The notes under the pieces were generated by a model that made no database searches, was not told where the DNA came from, and worked only from the letters and a program-made list of their open reading frames with translations. Of a stretch of DNA of 64,000 nt, positions 17,243 to 25,068 are shown piece after piece. Each line of letters starts with the position of its first letter. Position 1 is the first letter of the stretch. The translations under genes were made by a program, and so were the position numbers. The stretch is from Neolewinella lacunae (GTDB lineage: Bacteria; Bacteroidota; Bacteroidia; Chitinophagales; Saprospiraceae): assembly GCF_014349155.1 (NCBI RefSeq), contig NZ_JACSIT010000135.1, positions 60,644 through 124,643 on the forward strand, written 5' to 3'.

Positions 17243-17512
17243 ATGAAAATCCATAAAGACTATATTGAGCACTACAGGGGTAAATCAAAATTACTGGCAG
17301 ATAATATAGGTAATTTAAGATATGATGCATTATCGGATTTAATTGAAAAAATCACAAATAAGCTTTACGAAGATGGTTTAGCTGATAAAAAGAGGAGAAG
17401 AGTAAAGTTGGCAAGTACTCTTTTTAACGCATCAAAATTGATTAACGAAGGTAAAGTTGAGATAGAAGAATCTTGGCGAATTTCAAAACCATTTATATCG
17501 GACTATGAATAA
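17243..17512 (+). CDS. cassette 2: small hypothetical protein
   Basis: 89 residues, Lys-rich and mostly helical (LLADNIGNLRYDALSDLIEK, KKRRRVKLASTLFNASKLIN). No signal peptide or membrane segment. I do not recognise a family with confidence; the length and helical pattern resemble small immunity-type proteins found in toxin-immunity islands, which is only suggestive. It overlaps the next gene by 8 bp, so the two are co-translated. Confidence 0.6.
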   Translation: MKIHKDYIEHYRGKSKLLADNIGNLRYDALSDLIEKITNKLYEDGLADKKRRRVKLASTLFNASKLINEGKVEIEESWRISKPFISDYE

Positions 17513-18029
17513 TAAAGAAAATCAAATCTATTCGCCAAATGTTGTGTTTGTTAGAGATGTGTCAAAAGAAGTACTTATAGATTCAGTTGTATCGTGTTTT
17601 GGAATAAGAAAAATTACTCCAACGGATATCAATGGATTCGACACAAAGCAATTTTCTTTTGGGTTAGCAGAAGTAGGTAGTTGGTGGGGAATAATGGATA
17701 ATATTTATTATTCGCTGTACAACCACAAAAATTATCTGTCGTTTATTCGCTTATTAGGAGATGAGAAGGAAGTGATTCAAATAGCCATTGGTGATATTGA
17801 CTTTTCATATGAAATACGTTTTTATAAAAGTGGTGAATTGAAAAGAGAACTAATTGCATCAAATACTTCTTGCAAAAAAGATGAAGTTAAAACAGAATTA
17901 AATTACGGGAAAGCACTAAAGGGAGAAAAATATCCAATAGATTACCCTCAGATGTTTTCGATTTTAAGATATTCTGGATTAGATATAAAGCGAGCAGATT
18001 TACGTTATTATGAGTATAGTATTTCTTAG
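17505..18029 (+). CDS. cassette 2: hypothetical protein
   Basis: 174 residues, cytoplasmic by sequence. Contains GLAEVGSWWGIMDNIYYSLYNHKNYLSFIR and a Lys-rich C-terminal half. No family recognised. It starts inside the previous gene and is followed 15 bp later by the SUKH-like gene, so the three form one transcription unit inside one cassette. Confidence 0.6.
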   Translation: MNNKENQIYSPNVVFVRDVSKEVLIDSVVSCFGIRKITPTDINGFDTKQFSFGLAEVGSWWGIMDNIYYSLYNHKNYLSFIRLLGDEKEVIQIAIGDIDFSYEIRFYKSGELKRELIASNTSCKKDEVKTELNYGKALKGEKYPIDYPQMFSILRYSGLDIKRADLRYYEYSIS

Positions 18030-18044
18030 TAAATTTATTGTGAA

Positions 18045-18821
18045 ATGAATACTATACCGAAGGATGTTCTAGAATTTCTAAAAGAAAAAAGTAGTATTGC
18101 TTTTTCTACCTATGTAGTGAATGAACTTAAAAAACTTGATGTCGGGGGGTATTTTATCCAGTACTGTAGATCAATAGTGTACAATTCAATCGGAGATATT
18201 AAAAGGTTTAAAAGGATAAGAGAAATAGACGATCCAAGAGATGTTATTTCTTTAGGAGATGAGGAAGATGGAATGTTTCATTGGTATAGTATTCCGTTAT
18301 CTAAGATTAGTGAATTTGAAAGAGAGAAAGTGTGGTATATAACTAAACGATTGCAAGAAGATATACCGATTGAAATCTATAATGACAATTCTGGGGAATC
18401 TATTGGCGAAACAATAAATAAATTGAAAAATATTGATGACGAAGGTTTTTCAGTTGAAGAGTTGAGAAGAGTTTTTGGTCGTAAATATTCAGAGTTGCCC
18501 TCCGCATATCTGGAGTTTCTCAAGCAAATGGGCAAAAGGAATAATGTATTTGTTGGAATAGATCATTCTCCATTTGAATTGAGATCATACAAAGAAAGTG
18601 CATACGCTAGTCAATATTTTGAGCCTATATGGGATGAAGTAAGAAAAGAATTAAACAATTATTTTATCTTCTTAAGTAGCCAAGGATGCTCGTGGTTCAT
18701 GTTTAAGAAGGATCCAAGAGATAATAATCCTGAGATTTTCTTATTAACAGAAAGTAGTTTAGATGTTAAATCTATTTATCCTACGTTTATTGACATGTTG
18801 AGGACTTTGACAAAAAAATAA
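18045..18821 (+). CDS. cassette 2: SMI1/KNR4 (SUKH) domain-like protein
   Basis: 258 residues. The C-terminal half fits the SUKH/SMI1-KNR4 pattern: an N-terminal helix (VEELRRVFGRKYSELPSAYLEFLKQMG), then beta strands with a conserved tail (YFIFLSSQGCSWFMFKKDPR, then PEIFLLTESS). SUKH proteins are mainly immunity proteins that neutralise polymorphic toxins. The N-terminal ~130 residues match nothing I know. No toxin gene is visible beside it, so it may act as an orphan immunity gene. AT-rich, unlike the chromosome. Confidence 0.6.
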   Translation: MNTIPKDVLEFLKEKSSIAFSTYVVNELKKLDVGGYFIQYCRSIVYNSIGDIKRFKRIREIDDPRDVISLGDEEDGMFHWYSIPLSKISEFEREKVWYITKRLQEDIPIEIYNDNSGESIGETINKLKNIDDEGFSVEELRRVFGRKYSELPSAYLEFLKQMGKRNNVFVGIDHSPFELRSYKESAYASQYFEPIWDEVRKELNNYFIFLSSQGCSWFMFKKDPRDNNPEIFLLTESSLDVKSIYPTFIDMLRTLTKK

Positions 18822-18822
18822 A

Positions 18823-18890
18823 TTCACAGAACAATGCGCCACCGTGAACCCCGCTTGGGCGGGGCTGCGTTGGCGCTCCTGTTAGCCACC
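18823..18890 (+). other. attC site 2
   Basis: R'' TTCACAGAAC (exact reverse complement of the R' at 17112), stem GCGCCA (18836-18841) with TGGCGC (18871-18876), a central hairpin CCCCGC/GCGGGG, then R' GTTAGCCACC at 18881. Confidence 0.78.
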
Positions 18891-19116
18891 AGCCCCCCTC
18901 TCAATCGTAATAAACGACCCGCGGCACAAGTTGCTCCCCAAATCTCCCCCAAGCCCCAGCAGCTTTCCGCTGGAGAAGTATGGGCCAAAGCGTGATTGGC
19001 CATAGTTTTGTGCCAGAAGATTTGGATGGGTGGAGAGGATGGCATAGATTTGGCCAGTGTCTAACAACGGCTATGCGGCAAGCCTCCCATTCGGTTGGGT
19101 GTGCGCGTAGCCTGGA
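18881..19116. other. cassette 3: no forward gene
   Basis: A 236-bp cassette bounded by core sites. The + strand has no ORF. On the minus strand 18882-19067 is open and reads like a protein end (GQIYAILSTHPNLLAQNYGQ, then SRFGPYFSSGKLLGLGGDLG). It could be a reversed small gene, a remnant, or a non-coding cassette; I do not call it as a gene. Confidence 0.45.
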
Positions 19117-19127
19117 CGTTGTCGGTA
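19059..19127 (+). other. attC site 3
   Basis: R'' GTCTAAC at 19059 (the 10 bases AGTGTCTAAC match the upstream R' in 8 positions), inner stem GCTATGCG (19070-19077) with CGCGTAGC (19104-19111, one mismatch), and ACAACG pairing with CGTTGT. R' GTTGTCGGTA starts at 19118. The short bulge in CCTGGACGTT is like the extrahelical bases of attC sites. Confidence 0.78.
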
Positions 19128-19134
19128 ATTCAAC

Positions 19135-19461
19135 ATGAAGCATAGGTATTTAACAATTGATGGCGAACTGGGAGGCACCGGTGTTAGAGACGAGTTCAAA
19201 GGATTCATTGAATTGGATAAGATTCCGCTATCAAATGGTTTAAAGAAGCAAATCACGGAATGGGTTGATCAGTATCCTTCAAGTGTAATTGGCCGTAACC
19301 TTCCAAGCAACAACGAAATTTCTCAGTATGATATTAAAGGCATTGAATTGATGAGATTGATTTCCATTGAACTTGGTCCTGAATACAAACTCAGGTATTA
19401 TTCCGATCTCAAATGCAAGGAGTTAAAAGAAATCAAAGGTGGTACAATAATAGAATTATAA
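19135..19461 (+). CDS. cassette 4: hypothetical protein
   Basis: 108 residues, soluble (YLTIDGELGGTGVRDEFKGF, then helices LSNGLKKQITEWVDQYP). No family recognised. It fills cassette 4: the start is 8 bp after the R' core and the stop is at 19461, two bases before the next R''. The tight fit to the core sites supports it as genuine cassette cargo. Confidence 0.6.
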   Translation: MKHRYLTIDGELGGTGVRDEFKGFIELDKIPLSNGLKKQITEWVDQYPSSVIGRNLPSNNEISQYDIKGIELMRLISIELGPEYKLRYYSDLKCKELKEIKGGTIIEL

Positions 19462-19462
19462 C

Positions 19463-19545
19463 TACCGACAACACAGGCTACAGGCCATGTAGCTTGCCCC
19501 CTATCAATCGAACTTTTCTGCAGCTCCGCTGAAAGTTGGTTGGTA
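19463..19545 (+). other. attC site 4 (less certain)
   Basis: R'' TACCGACAAC is the exact reverse complement of the R' at 19118. The likely R' is GTTGGTTGGTA at 19535. The middle carries hairpins GGCTACA/TGTAGC and AACTTT/AAAGTT, but the outer stem pairs less well than in sites 1-3. Confidence 0.55.
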
Positions 19546-20005
19546 AAAATAATAATTTTGATTTTTGCCCCCTCAGAGCGTGAGCGTCTTTTGTTGTTTA
19601 GAGGCTTCTGCCTTCGGCTTGCTTCGCCCTTCCGTTTCCTGTTTGCAGTGCGTATCCCCAGCTTCGCTACTGATCAGCCCTGGCGCGTTCCTTATCAGAT
19701 ACCGCGCCTTCCCATTGTGCCTCAATTTACCGCCATCTCTGTACGAAGCTAAAAAATCACCCCTCCCCAACATCTAGTAAATCTTAAAATCCTATAAATC
19801 CTAATTCAGACAAAAAACTAACGGCAATTATTAGTCTGAACTTTGCTCCTCAAGATTTGACTATGGTAGCTGCGAAGCACAACCCGGTACCGCGCCAAAT
19901 TCCATCTCTCCATCCACTCAGAAAAACCATTATCTTAGCCGCACGACAGCAGCGCGTCCTACTTCTCTTCACAACCAATTCCTCCTGTTCCATAAATTAT
20001 AAAAT
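19546..20005. other. 460-bp non-coding stretch
   Basis: No convincing gene. Holds one copy (19772-19814) of a dispersed repeat containing CCTATAAATCCTAATTCAGA. Further copies are at 20868-20910 (inverted) and 20995-21040. Confidence 0.6.
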
Positions 20006-20431
20006 ATGAGGTATTTGTTAATTTTATTAATTGGGTTGGCGGGCTGTTCAACAGGGCTTTGTGGGCAAATCGTTCTGGATTCGCTGTCGTATACAGTTGG
20101 GAAAAGTTGTTCGGATGAATTTGTTCATACAGTATTCGTTGAATTTGATGCCACGGAAGCCGATTCCATTGAGTTCATCTATCTTTCTATAGGAGGCGCA
20201 GACGAGAAGGTTGAGACAAAATTTATACTTTTAGAGCCAAAAATTGATAATGACAGAGTCTTCATTTCAAAACATGAAGGAACGCCTTTTCGATACAGGT
20301 TCTTAATTAAAGCACTGTTATTGCCTGCAAAAATTAAAGAATTAGGACACATACGATTGTACGTCTCTGACACATCGTACAAGTATTCCAATACTCTCCT
20401 AAAAGAGGTGAGGCCGAAAAATAAAAAATAA
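20006..20431 (+). CDS. hypothetical lipoprotein
   Basis: 141 residues. MRYLLILLIGLAGCS is a lipoprotein signal with lipobox LAGC, so the protein is probably anchored in the envelope. The mature part is a compact beta-rich domain (VFVEFDATEADSIEFIYLSI, then HIRLYVSDTSYKYSN), compatible with an immunoglobulin-like fold. AT-rich codon use suggests recent transfer. No family recognised. Confidence 0.65.
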   Translation: MRYLLILLIGLAGCSTGLCGQIVLDSLSYTVGKSCSDEFVHTVFVEFDATEADSIEFIYLSIGGADEKVETKFILLEPKIDNDRVFISKHEGTPFRYRFLIKALLLPAKIKELGHIRLYVSDTSYKYSNTLLKEVRPKNKK

Positions 20432-20515
20432 GTAAAGTTTCTCAAGTCATTGTAATGACTTTCAAAGTGCAGTGAAAAATTAATTTGGTGTTCTTGTCAT
20501 AGTTAAATAAGCGCA

Positions 20516-20803
20516 ATGATTTTATCAATTAAAACTGTAGTTTTTGTACTTTGCAACCTTAGTGCTTTCATTATACTGAGATACGCTTCTATATTTACTT
20601 TTGTTTTGTATAGACTTGGGCCGCATGCTGAGTACAGTGTATGGGATTACGTGCCCGCATTTTTACTGCAGCTTGCAGTCCTTATATTCTTCCTCACAAA
20701 GAAGGAATGGTGTTGGGGCGCAGTTTTATCTATTATTATCGTATCTTTGCTTTTCTTTGGCAGACATTTTAATGTTGTATCTAATTCGTTGGTTCCTAGT
20801 TAG
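20516..20803 (+). CDS. small integral membrane protein
   Basis: 95 residues with three predicted membrane helices (TVVFVLCNLSAFIILRYASI, YVPAFLLQLAVLIFFL, AVLSIIIVSLLFF). A charged KKEW loop sits between helices 2 and 3. No family recognised. It follows the lipoprotein gene by 84 bp in the same direction and is similarly AT-rich. Confidence 0.55.
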   Translation: MILSIKTVVFVLCNLSAFIILRYASIFTFVLYRLGPHAEYSVWDYVPAFLLQLAVLIFFLTKKEWCWGAVLSIIIVSLLFFGRHFNVVSNSLVPS

Positions 20804-20867
20804 TCTGTTGGTTCTTGCCCATTGATCAGTCCTTCCAAACTAAGATTTATTGGTATAGCAGTCACAT

Positions 20868-21040
20868 TTTGTCTGAATTAGGATCTTAAAGATTTTAAGA
20901 TTAAAAGATGAGCCGCGTTTGCATATCATAGCCTTCCCTTGCGGCCCCGATCTGCTGCCATCCCTCTCCCGCAGACAAAAAGCCACCCTCCCCTTAAATC
21001 CTGCAAATCTTCAGATCCTATAAATCCTAATTCAGACAAG
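20868..21040. repeat. two inverted copies of the ATCCTAATTCAGACAAA repeat
   Basis: Copy at 20868-20910 reads TTTGTCTGAATTAGGATCTT onward; the opposite orientation at 20995-21040 contains ATCCTATAAATCCTAATTCA followed by GACAAG. A third copy lies at 19772-19814. The spacer between the inverted pair has no gene. Confidence 0.75.
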
Positions 21041-21135
21041 AAAGCAGCGGCAACATATGCCTCATATTTTTTCTCAATTAGGCAAACGGCTAAAAACATT
21101 ATAAATACTCGCATATGTTTAACAATAAACTACTT

Positions 21136-21666
21136 ATGAAGAAAATTTTGTTGATTTATTGTGTATTTCTGGCTGGTTGTTTTAGCCAGGAGAAACCTGA
21201 CTTTGACCAGTCAGGTTATTTTTATCGCGTAAGCGAGAATGGCCATAGCTATTTTGATAAATTGCTAATAGTTCGTGATAGTATACTGCTTATTATGGAT
21301 TATTCAAATGGTTCGCCATGGGTGTACATTGATTACCAATTAACAAAAAATGGATACCAAACGACTGATGGTAGTTTCAAATTGCATTTTTCGGATAATT
21401 CCCTTTGTGTATTTGCGAGTGACAATAGGGAAGAGTGCTTTGTTAAACTTGAAAATACTCAAAATATAATCTCCGACACTGCGAAATTTGAACTCCTACT
21501 TATTAAAGAGTTCCTTGAAAAGGAAAACGGAGTTTTAGATAGTGCGGAATATGAACAAGTAACGGATTGGCTATTCATGACAGTTTTTGGGAAAAAGATC
21601 AAAATAAATAATAGGACAACGGAAAATGGTCCTTTGGAGATAGGAAATTGTGTAGGATGTCACTAA
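21136..21666 (+). CDS. hypothetical lipoprotein
   Basis: 176 residues. The start MKKILLIYCVFLAGCFSQ is a lipoprotein signal with lipobox LAGC. The mature chain is beta-rich with many Asp/Asn residues (SYFDKLLIVRDSILLIMDYS) and ends in NCVGCH; a single C-x2-C-H at the very C-terminus could bind haem but is probably coincidental. AT-rich; no family recognised. I used the ATG at 21136 as it begins the signal peptide. Confidence 0.65.
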   Translation: MKKILLIYCVFLAGCFSQEKPDFDQSGYFYRVSENGHSYFDKLLIVRDSILLIMDYSNGSPWVYIDYQLTKNGYQTTDGSFKLHFSDNSLCVFASDNREECFVKLENTQNIISDTAKFELLLIKEFLEKENGVLDSAEYEQVTDWLFMTVFGKKIKINNRTTENGPLEIGNCVGCH

Positions 21667-21699
21667 GGTTATTGTAGCCTTGGCGAATAATCCCCTCCC

Positions 21700-23037
21700 T
21701 CACTCCCCCCCAGCCACCCCCAAAAAATCCATCTCCGTCGGAAACTCCGCCACAAACGCCCGGTAGGCCCAAACCTCCCGGGCAATGGTCGCGCGGTCGT
21801 GGGCATTGGTGATGTGGCGGCCGATGTCTTCGGCCAGGGCCTGGATTTCCTCCCGCAGGGCCGCCTCCACCGCTGGCTCACTCTGCGCCAGGCTGAGGAG
21901 TTGGAAGAGCATTTTCATCAGTTTGCGGCTCACCACCACGTCGGCGCGGCAGTAGGTGCGCAGGTGCGAGAGGGTGTCGTTCAGGATTGCCGGTAAGTCC
22001 TTGTTGGTGAACCACACTGCCCCACCTTTTTCCGCAGCGTAATGGTTGGGGATGGGCGTGCCGAGCAGGTGGCCGAGCATGCCGTGGATGCGGTCGATGG
22101 CATCCAGTGCCGTACCGGGGTCGTTGATGCCGGGCGACATCGCCTTCATCGCAATCTCCACCAACAGCCGGAGGGTGGGTAAGTACCAGTCGTCAAATTT
22201 CTGGGTGATGGGCGCTACGGCGGAGAGAACTTTTTGTACCTCCTCTTCCTTCAGCACCCGCTGGCTCTGGAACAAGGGATGGCCCTTGGGCAGGTATTCA
22301 CCCTTGGCCGTACTGAGATAAAACTGGGTCTCGTACTTGGCCGCCAGCTCGGAGAGGCGCGAGAAATTGACCGTCCCGATGAACCCGTCAATGGGGGAGG
22401 GGACGACGTACCAATTGCCGAGGTCAGCGGGCAAGGTCTTTACCGCGTAGCCCTCCCGGGCCTGGTCGGCGTCGATGAAATCCAAGCCCAGTTGGTGGAT
22501 TTTCCGGATCAGGTTATCGACCTGAATTTTTCGCGATACCGTGGTGACGAAGTAAATGAATATCCCCAGGCTGGCAATCCCCAGCACAATACAGATGAGC
22601 ACCGAAAGATTGGGCACGTAACCGTCGTCGTTGCCCCGGATGCTGAGCAGCACAATCAAGGTCAGGATGATGGTGCCCAGGTAAAAGCCCATCGTGAACT
22701 GCAGGGAGCGGTCACCCGTAAAAAAGGGCAACAGGCGCGGACTGTAGCTGTTGGCCACCTGATTAAACAGGTTCATCAGCTGGGTGAAGGTGAAGACCAC
22801 CAGGGTGATCAAGCCACCGATGAACAGGCCCAGGATGTTGCGGGCCGTCTCCTGACTGCTGACCATTACAGCCGGAAAAGACTCGGTAATCTTGGCGCTG
22901 ATGTCCGTATTCGTCTCGAAATAGTACAGCCCGATCCCGATCACCATGCCGGCAAACATCATAGGGGCCGGCAGGAAGGCGACGCTGCGGCCCAAATTTT
23001 TGATCCAACCCAGGACCCAGCGGGAATAATCTTGCAT
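21700..23037 (-). CDS. DUF2254 family membrane protein
   Basis: 445 residues. Four N-terminal membrane helices (SVAFLPAPMMFAGMVIGIGL; ILGLFIGGLITLVVFTF; FYLGTIILTLIVLLSI; VLICIVLGIASLGIFIYFV) are followed by a long cytoplasmic region with the DUF2254-type signature SRKIQVDNLIRKIHQLGLD and AMSPGINDPGTALDAIDRI. The function of the family is unknown; it is thought to be an inner-membrane protein. ATG 23037 fits the first helix; an upstream TTG would add seven residues. The next gene upstream on the same strand is 51 bp away. Confidence 0.85.
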   Translation of the reverse strand: MQDYSRWVLGWIKNLGRSVAFLPAPMMFAGMVIGIGLYYFETNTDISAKITESFPAVMVSSQETARNILGLFIGGLITLVVFTFTQLMNLFNQVANSYSPRLLPFFTGDRSLQFTMGFYLGTIILTLIVLLSIRGNDDGYVPNLSVLICIVLGIASLGIFIYFVTTVSRKIQVDNLIRKIHQLGLDFIDADQAREGYAVKTLPADLGNWYVVPSPIDGFIGTVNFSRLSELAAKYETQFYLSTAKGEYLPKGHPLFQSQRVLKEEEVQKVLSAVAPITQKFDDWYLPTLRLLVEIAMKAMSPGINDPGTALDAIDRIHGMLGHLLGTPIPNHYAAEKGGAVWFTNKDLPAILNDTLSHLRTYCRADVVVSRKLMKMLFQLLSLAQSEPAVEAALREEIQALAEDIGRHITNAHDRATIAREVWAYRAFVAEFPTEMDFLGVAGGE

Positions 23038-23088
23038 ACGGGGGGTAAATAAAGGCAATTATGCCACCCCTACAAGCCCAAAGCGGAC

Positions 23089-23946
23089 TTATCTGTTCAG
23101 ATCCAGGAATACGCCGGCGGAAAAAACGGGCGCAGCGGCGATGACCCGACCACTGAGCGCCGTGGCAGCGCCCGCGCTCAAGCCCAGTTTGGGGGTGAGG
23201 TAATAGTTCACCTCTCCGCCCAGGCTCAGGAACTCCGCATTGTTGCTGAAGATGCTGGTGGAGCTGGTGGTAGCAGCCGTATCGCCGTTGAGCAAAGATT
23301 TGCTGCCGGTCAATCGGCCAATCAGCCAAAGTTTGCGGCCCACGAAAGCGTAGCCACCTTCCAGTCCGTAGCGGAACTCATCGCTGAATCCTTGGGTGCG
23401 GTTGTTGAAGCCAACGTTGGCGGCAAGGAAGGCATTAGCCCCCAGGCTTTTGCCCGCCGCGATGCTCAGCATCTGGTTAAATTCGCCGTCGCCCGTTTGG
23501 AGGTTGCCCTGCTCCCCACCGGCGTCTTCGCCCAGGGGGATGCCCAGCGTGAGGGTGGCGGAGATGGGTACGGCCGAGCCCGGTTTGTTGAGCGCGTAGC
23601 GGAGGGCCAGGTCGGCATCGCCAATGCCATTGATGGCGTCGCCGGGGGTGATGACGTTGCCGCGGGTGCCCGAAATCTGGGCGTTGATCGTACTCCGGCT
23701 CAGTAGGGGGAGGTTGACAATGCCCGTCAGGCGGTCGGTCAGGCCATACTCTGCGTAGAGGGTGGTGTTGTACAATCCCAGGGTCGCATTGGGGTCCAGT
23801 TCACCGGTGCTGGTGTAGTGTTGGTCAAAACGCAACCACCATTCGTACAACTTCAGGTAGGCCGCTCCCTTCTGCCGGGGCCAGGGACTAGCCACCAGTG
23901 ACAAACTAAAGAGCAAAAAGAACAGGACGGAGCAAACGTAGCGCAT
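23089..23946 (-). CDS. outer-membrane beta-barrel protein
   Basis: 285 residues with a signal peptide (MRYVCSVLFFLLFSLSLVAS) and alternating amphipathic strands such as LYAEYGLTDRLTGIVNLPLL, AVPISATLTLGIPLGED and LSLGGEVNYYLTPKLGLSAG. This is the pattern of the transporter/MetA-pathway-type barrels of Gram-negative outer membranes. The protein ends AGVFLDLNR rather than in Phe or Tyr. A TACCTTCG promoter box lies at 23975-23982. It may be co-transcribed with the DUF2254 gene 51 bp downstream. Confidence 0.78.
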   Translation of the reverse strand: MRYVCSVLFFLLFSLSLVASPWPRQKGAAYLKLYEWWLRFDQHYTSTGELDPNATLGLYNTTLYAEYGLTDRLTGIVNLPLLSRSTINAQISGTRGNVITPGDAINGIGDADLALRYALNKPGSAVPISATLTLGIPLGEDAGGEQGNLQTGDGEFNQMLSIAAGKSLGANAFLAANVGFNNRTQGFSDEFRYGLEGGYAFVGRKLWLIGRLTGSKSLLNGDTAATTSSTSIFSNNAEFLSLGGEVNYYLTPKLGLSAGAATALSGRVIAAAPVFSAGVFLDLNR

Positions 23947-23974
23947 ACGAGGGGGAGTGTAAAAAGGACACCAA

Positions 23975-23982
23975 CGAAGGTA
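23975..23982 (-). promoter_or_regulatory. -7 promoter-like box
   Basis: Minus-strand TACCTTCG, about 28 bases upstream of the ATG of the outer-membrane barrel gene. Confidence 0.35.
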
Positions 23983-24139
23983 AGCCCCGGGGCCTTCCGC
24001 CCCTAACGTTTAGCGCCCAACTGTAAGCTTTGCGATAGTTCCCAGGGCGCCGTATCCACTAGATCAAGTGCTGCTCCAGTTGGAGGAGTATAACTCCTGA
24101 GCCAAAGCAGACCTGTATCCGTTCAAAAAAGTGGGGGGG

Positions 24140-24410
24140 CCACAGGATATTACCCCTCCCCCGGCCCCTCCCCGCAGGCGGAGGGGTGACCTTCTCTTGT
24201 CATTTTTCGTGCTTGAGGAAAATATTTTTAGTACCCAGAGTGAAGGAGGTAGGCACTATTTATGCAAAGATAGTTAACGCACAATCTGATGAAAATCAAT
24301 ATTTTAAACAAAATAAATCATGGCTCCTGGGCATCCCTCCCACATGGGACCGGCGAAGCCAGCCGCCTAGCGCACGGGACTGGGGAGGGGTCTTACAACC
24401 AACTGAAAAT
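24140..24410. repeat. composite palindromic repeat (copy B)
   Basis: Starts with the palindrome ACCCCTCCCCCGGCCCCTCC, closes with CGCAGGCGGAGGGGTGACC, then ~130 bp with TACCCAGAGTGAAGGAGG and AATCATGGCTCCTGGGC, then a second palindrome at 24330-24390 carrying the insert GACCGGCGAAGCCAGCCGC. The same order is seen in copy A (12491-14160), and palindromes of the same family lie at 27522-28140. Confidence 0.7.
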
Positions 24411-24550
24411 CCAAAATGAGACCCTGGAAGCATCCATTGAAAAGTAGCTGGTTCATTCCCCACAATTCAGACACAAGTAAACGTAGCCCCCGCCCCCCCC
24501 CACTTTTTGAACGAATACGCAGACCTTCCCTAAGTCGACCAATCTACCCC

Positions 24551-24585
24551 AAAAAAAAGCGGCCTCCCGATGGGGAAGCCGCCAC
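24551..24585 (-). terminator. rho-independent terminator
   Basis: On the minus strand, GCGGCTTCCC-CATC-GGGAGGCCGC forms a 10-bp stem (one G-T pair) followed by eight T. It would end a transcript coming from the right; the nearest supported gene in that direction is pbpC, 484 bp away, so either a long 3' UTR or a separate small transcript is served. Confidence 0.85.
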
Positions 24586-24589
24586 GTAT

Positions 24590-24965
24590 AAAGCTTAAAG
24601 TCGATCATGCCAATGCCAAAGACAAGCGGGGAGAAGGTTGGTGGCGCGGTTAAGAAATTCATTGTGCCCTTCTTACCGGGAGGCCAAAACACTGTGCTCT
24701 TCCGTTTGCTGGTACAAACATACGCGGGCGGGTATGAAATCAAGATGCGAAGTCTAAGCCGCATTGTTAACCCAAATCTGGACGGCCTTCACGGCAAATC
24801 GCAGGATCCGAAGCACAAAATTTTGCTTTTCGATTCGTGGCGAAGTTTGTGGAATTTTTTCTTGGTTAGGTCCAACTTAAATTTGGAAAGCGTCCAGCTG
24901 TTTCCTCCGCAACATGTTACGTCCAAGCATTTTCGGCCTGCGAATTTTTCCTTTCCGGATCTAGC
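24590..24965 (-). other. possible small transcript region before the terminator
   Basis: No standard gene. On the minus strand an ATG at 24930 opens a basic 17-residue peptide (MLGRNMLRRKQLDAFQI) closed by TAA. The same frame then continues open for 40 codons, ending RILRFAVKAVQIWVNNAA before a TAG at 24754. A strong terminator follows ~170 bp later. It could be a decayed small gene, a small gene with leader peptide, or a non-coding RNA; I cannot decide. Confidence 0.3.
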
Positions 24966-25001
24966 TTAGGTGGGGGCCTCTCCTTGCTCTCGAAGCGACT
25001 G

Positions 25002-25046
25002 CTCCCCCCTTCGGGGGGGCGGGGGGGAGCACCTGCGGCCGCGCCC
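25002..25046 (-). repeat. dispersed repeat, 18-bp core plus GC-rich tail (copy 2)
   Basis: Minus-strand copy of the 45-bp unit seen at 586-630, with one base change in the C-run. It ends 22 bp beyond the pbpC stop. Confidence 0.9.
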
Positions 25047-25068
25047 AAAGTACCCGAAAGGCTGCCAA

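Larger units (their letters stand above)
16161..19545 (+). mobile_element. integron-type gene cassette array (four cassettes)
   Basis: Successive core sites match one another in the way integron cassettes require. GTTATGTGC (16161) is mirrored by GCACATAAC (17051); GTTCTGTGAA (17112) by TTCACAGAAC (18823); GTTAGCCACC (18881) by AGTGTCTAAC (19056-19065, 8 of 10); and GTTGTCGGTA (19118) by TACCGACAAC (19463). Between each pair of half-sites is a 65-85 bp imperfect palindrome (attC). Cargo genes are AT-rich, in clear contrast to the GC-rich surroundings, and all convincing ones point the same way. The integrase remnant upstream is broken, so movement would need an integrase in trans. Confidence 0.82.
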
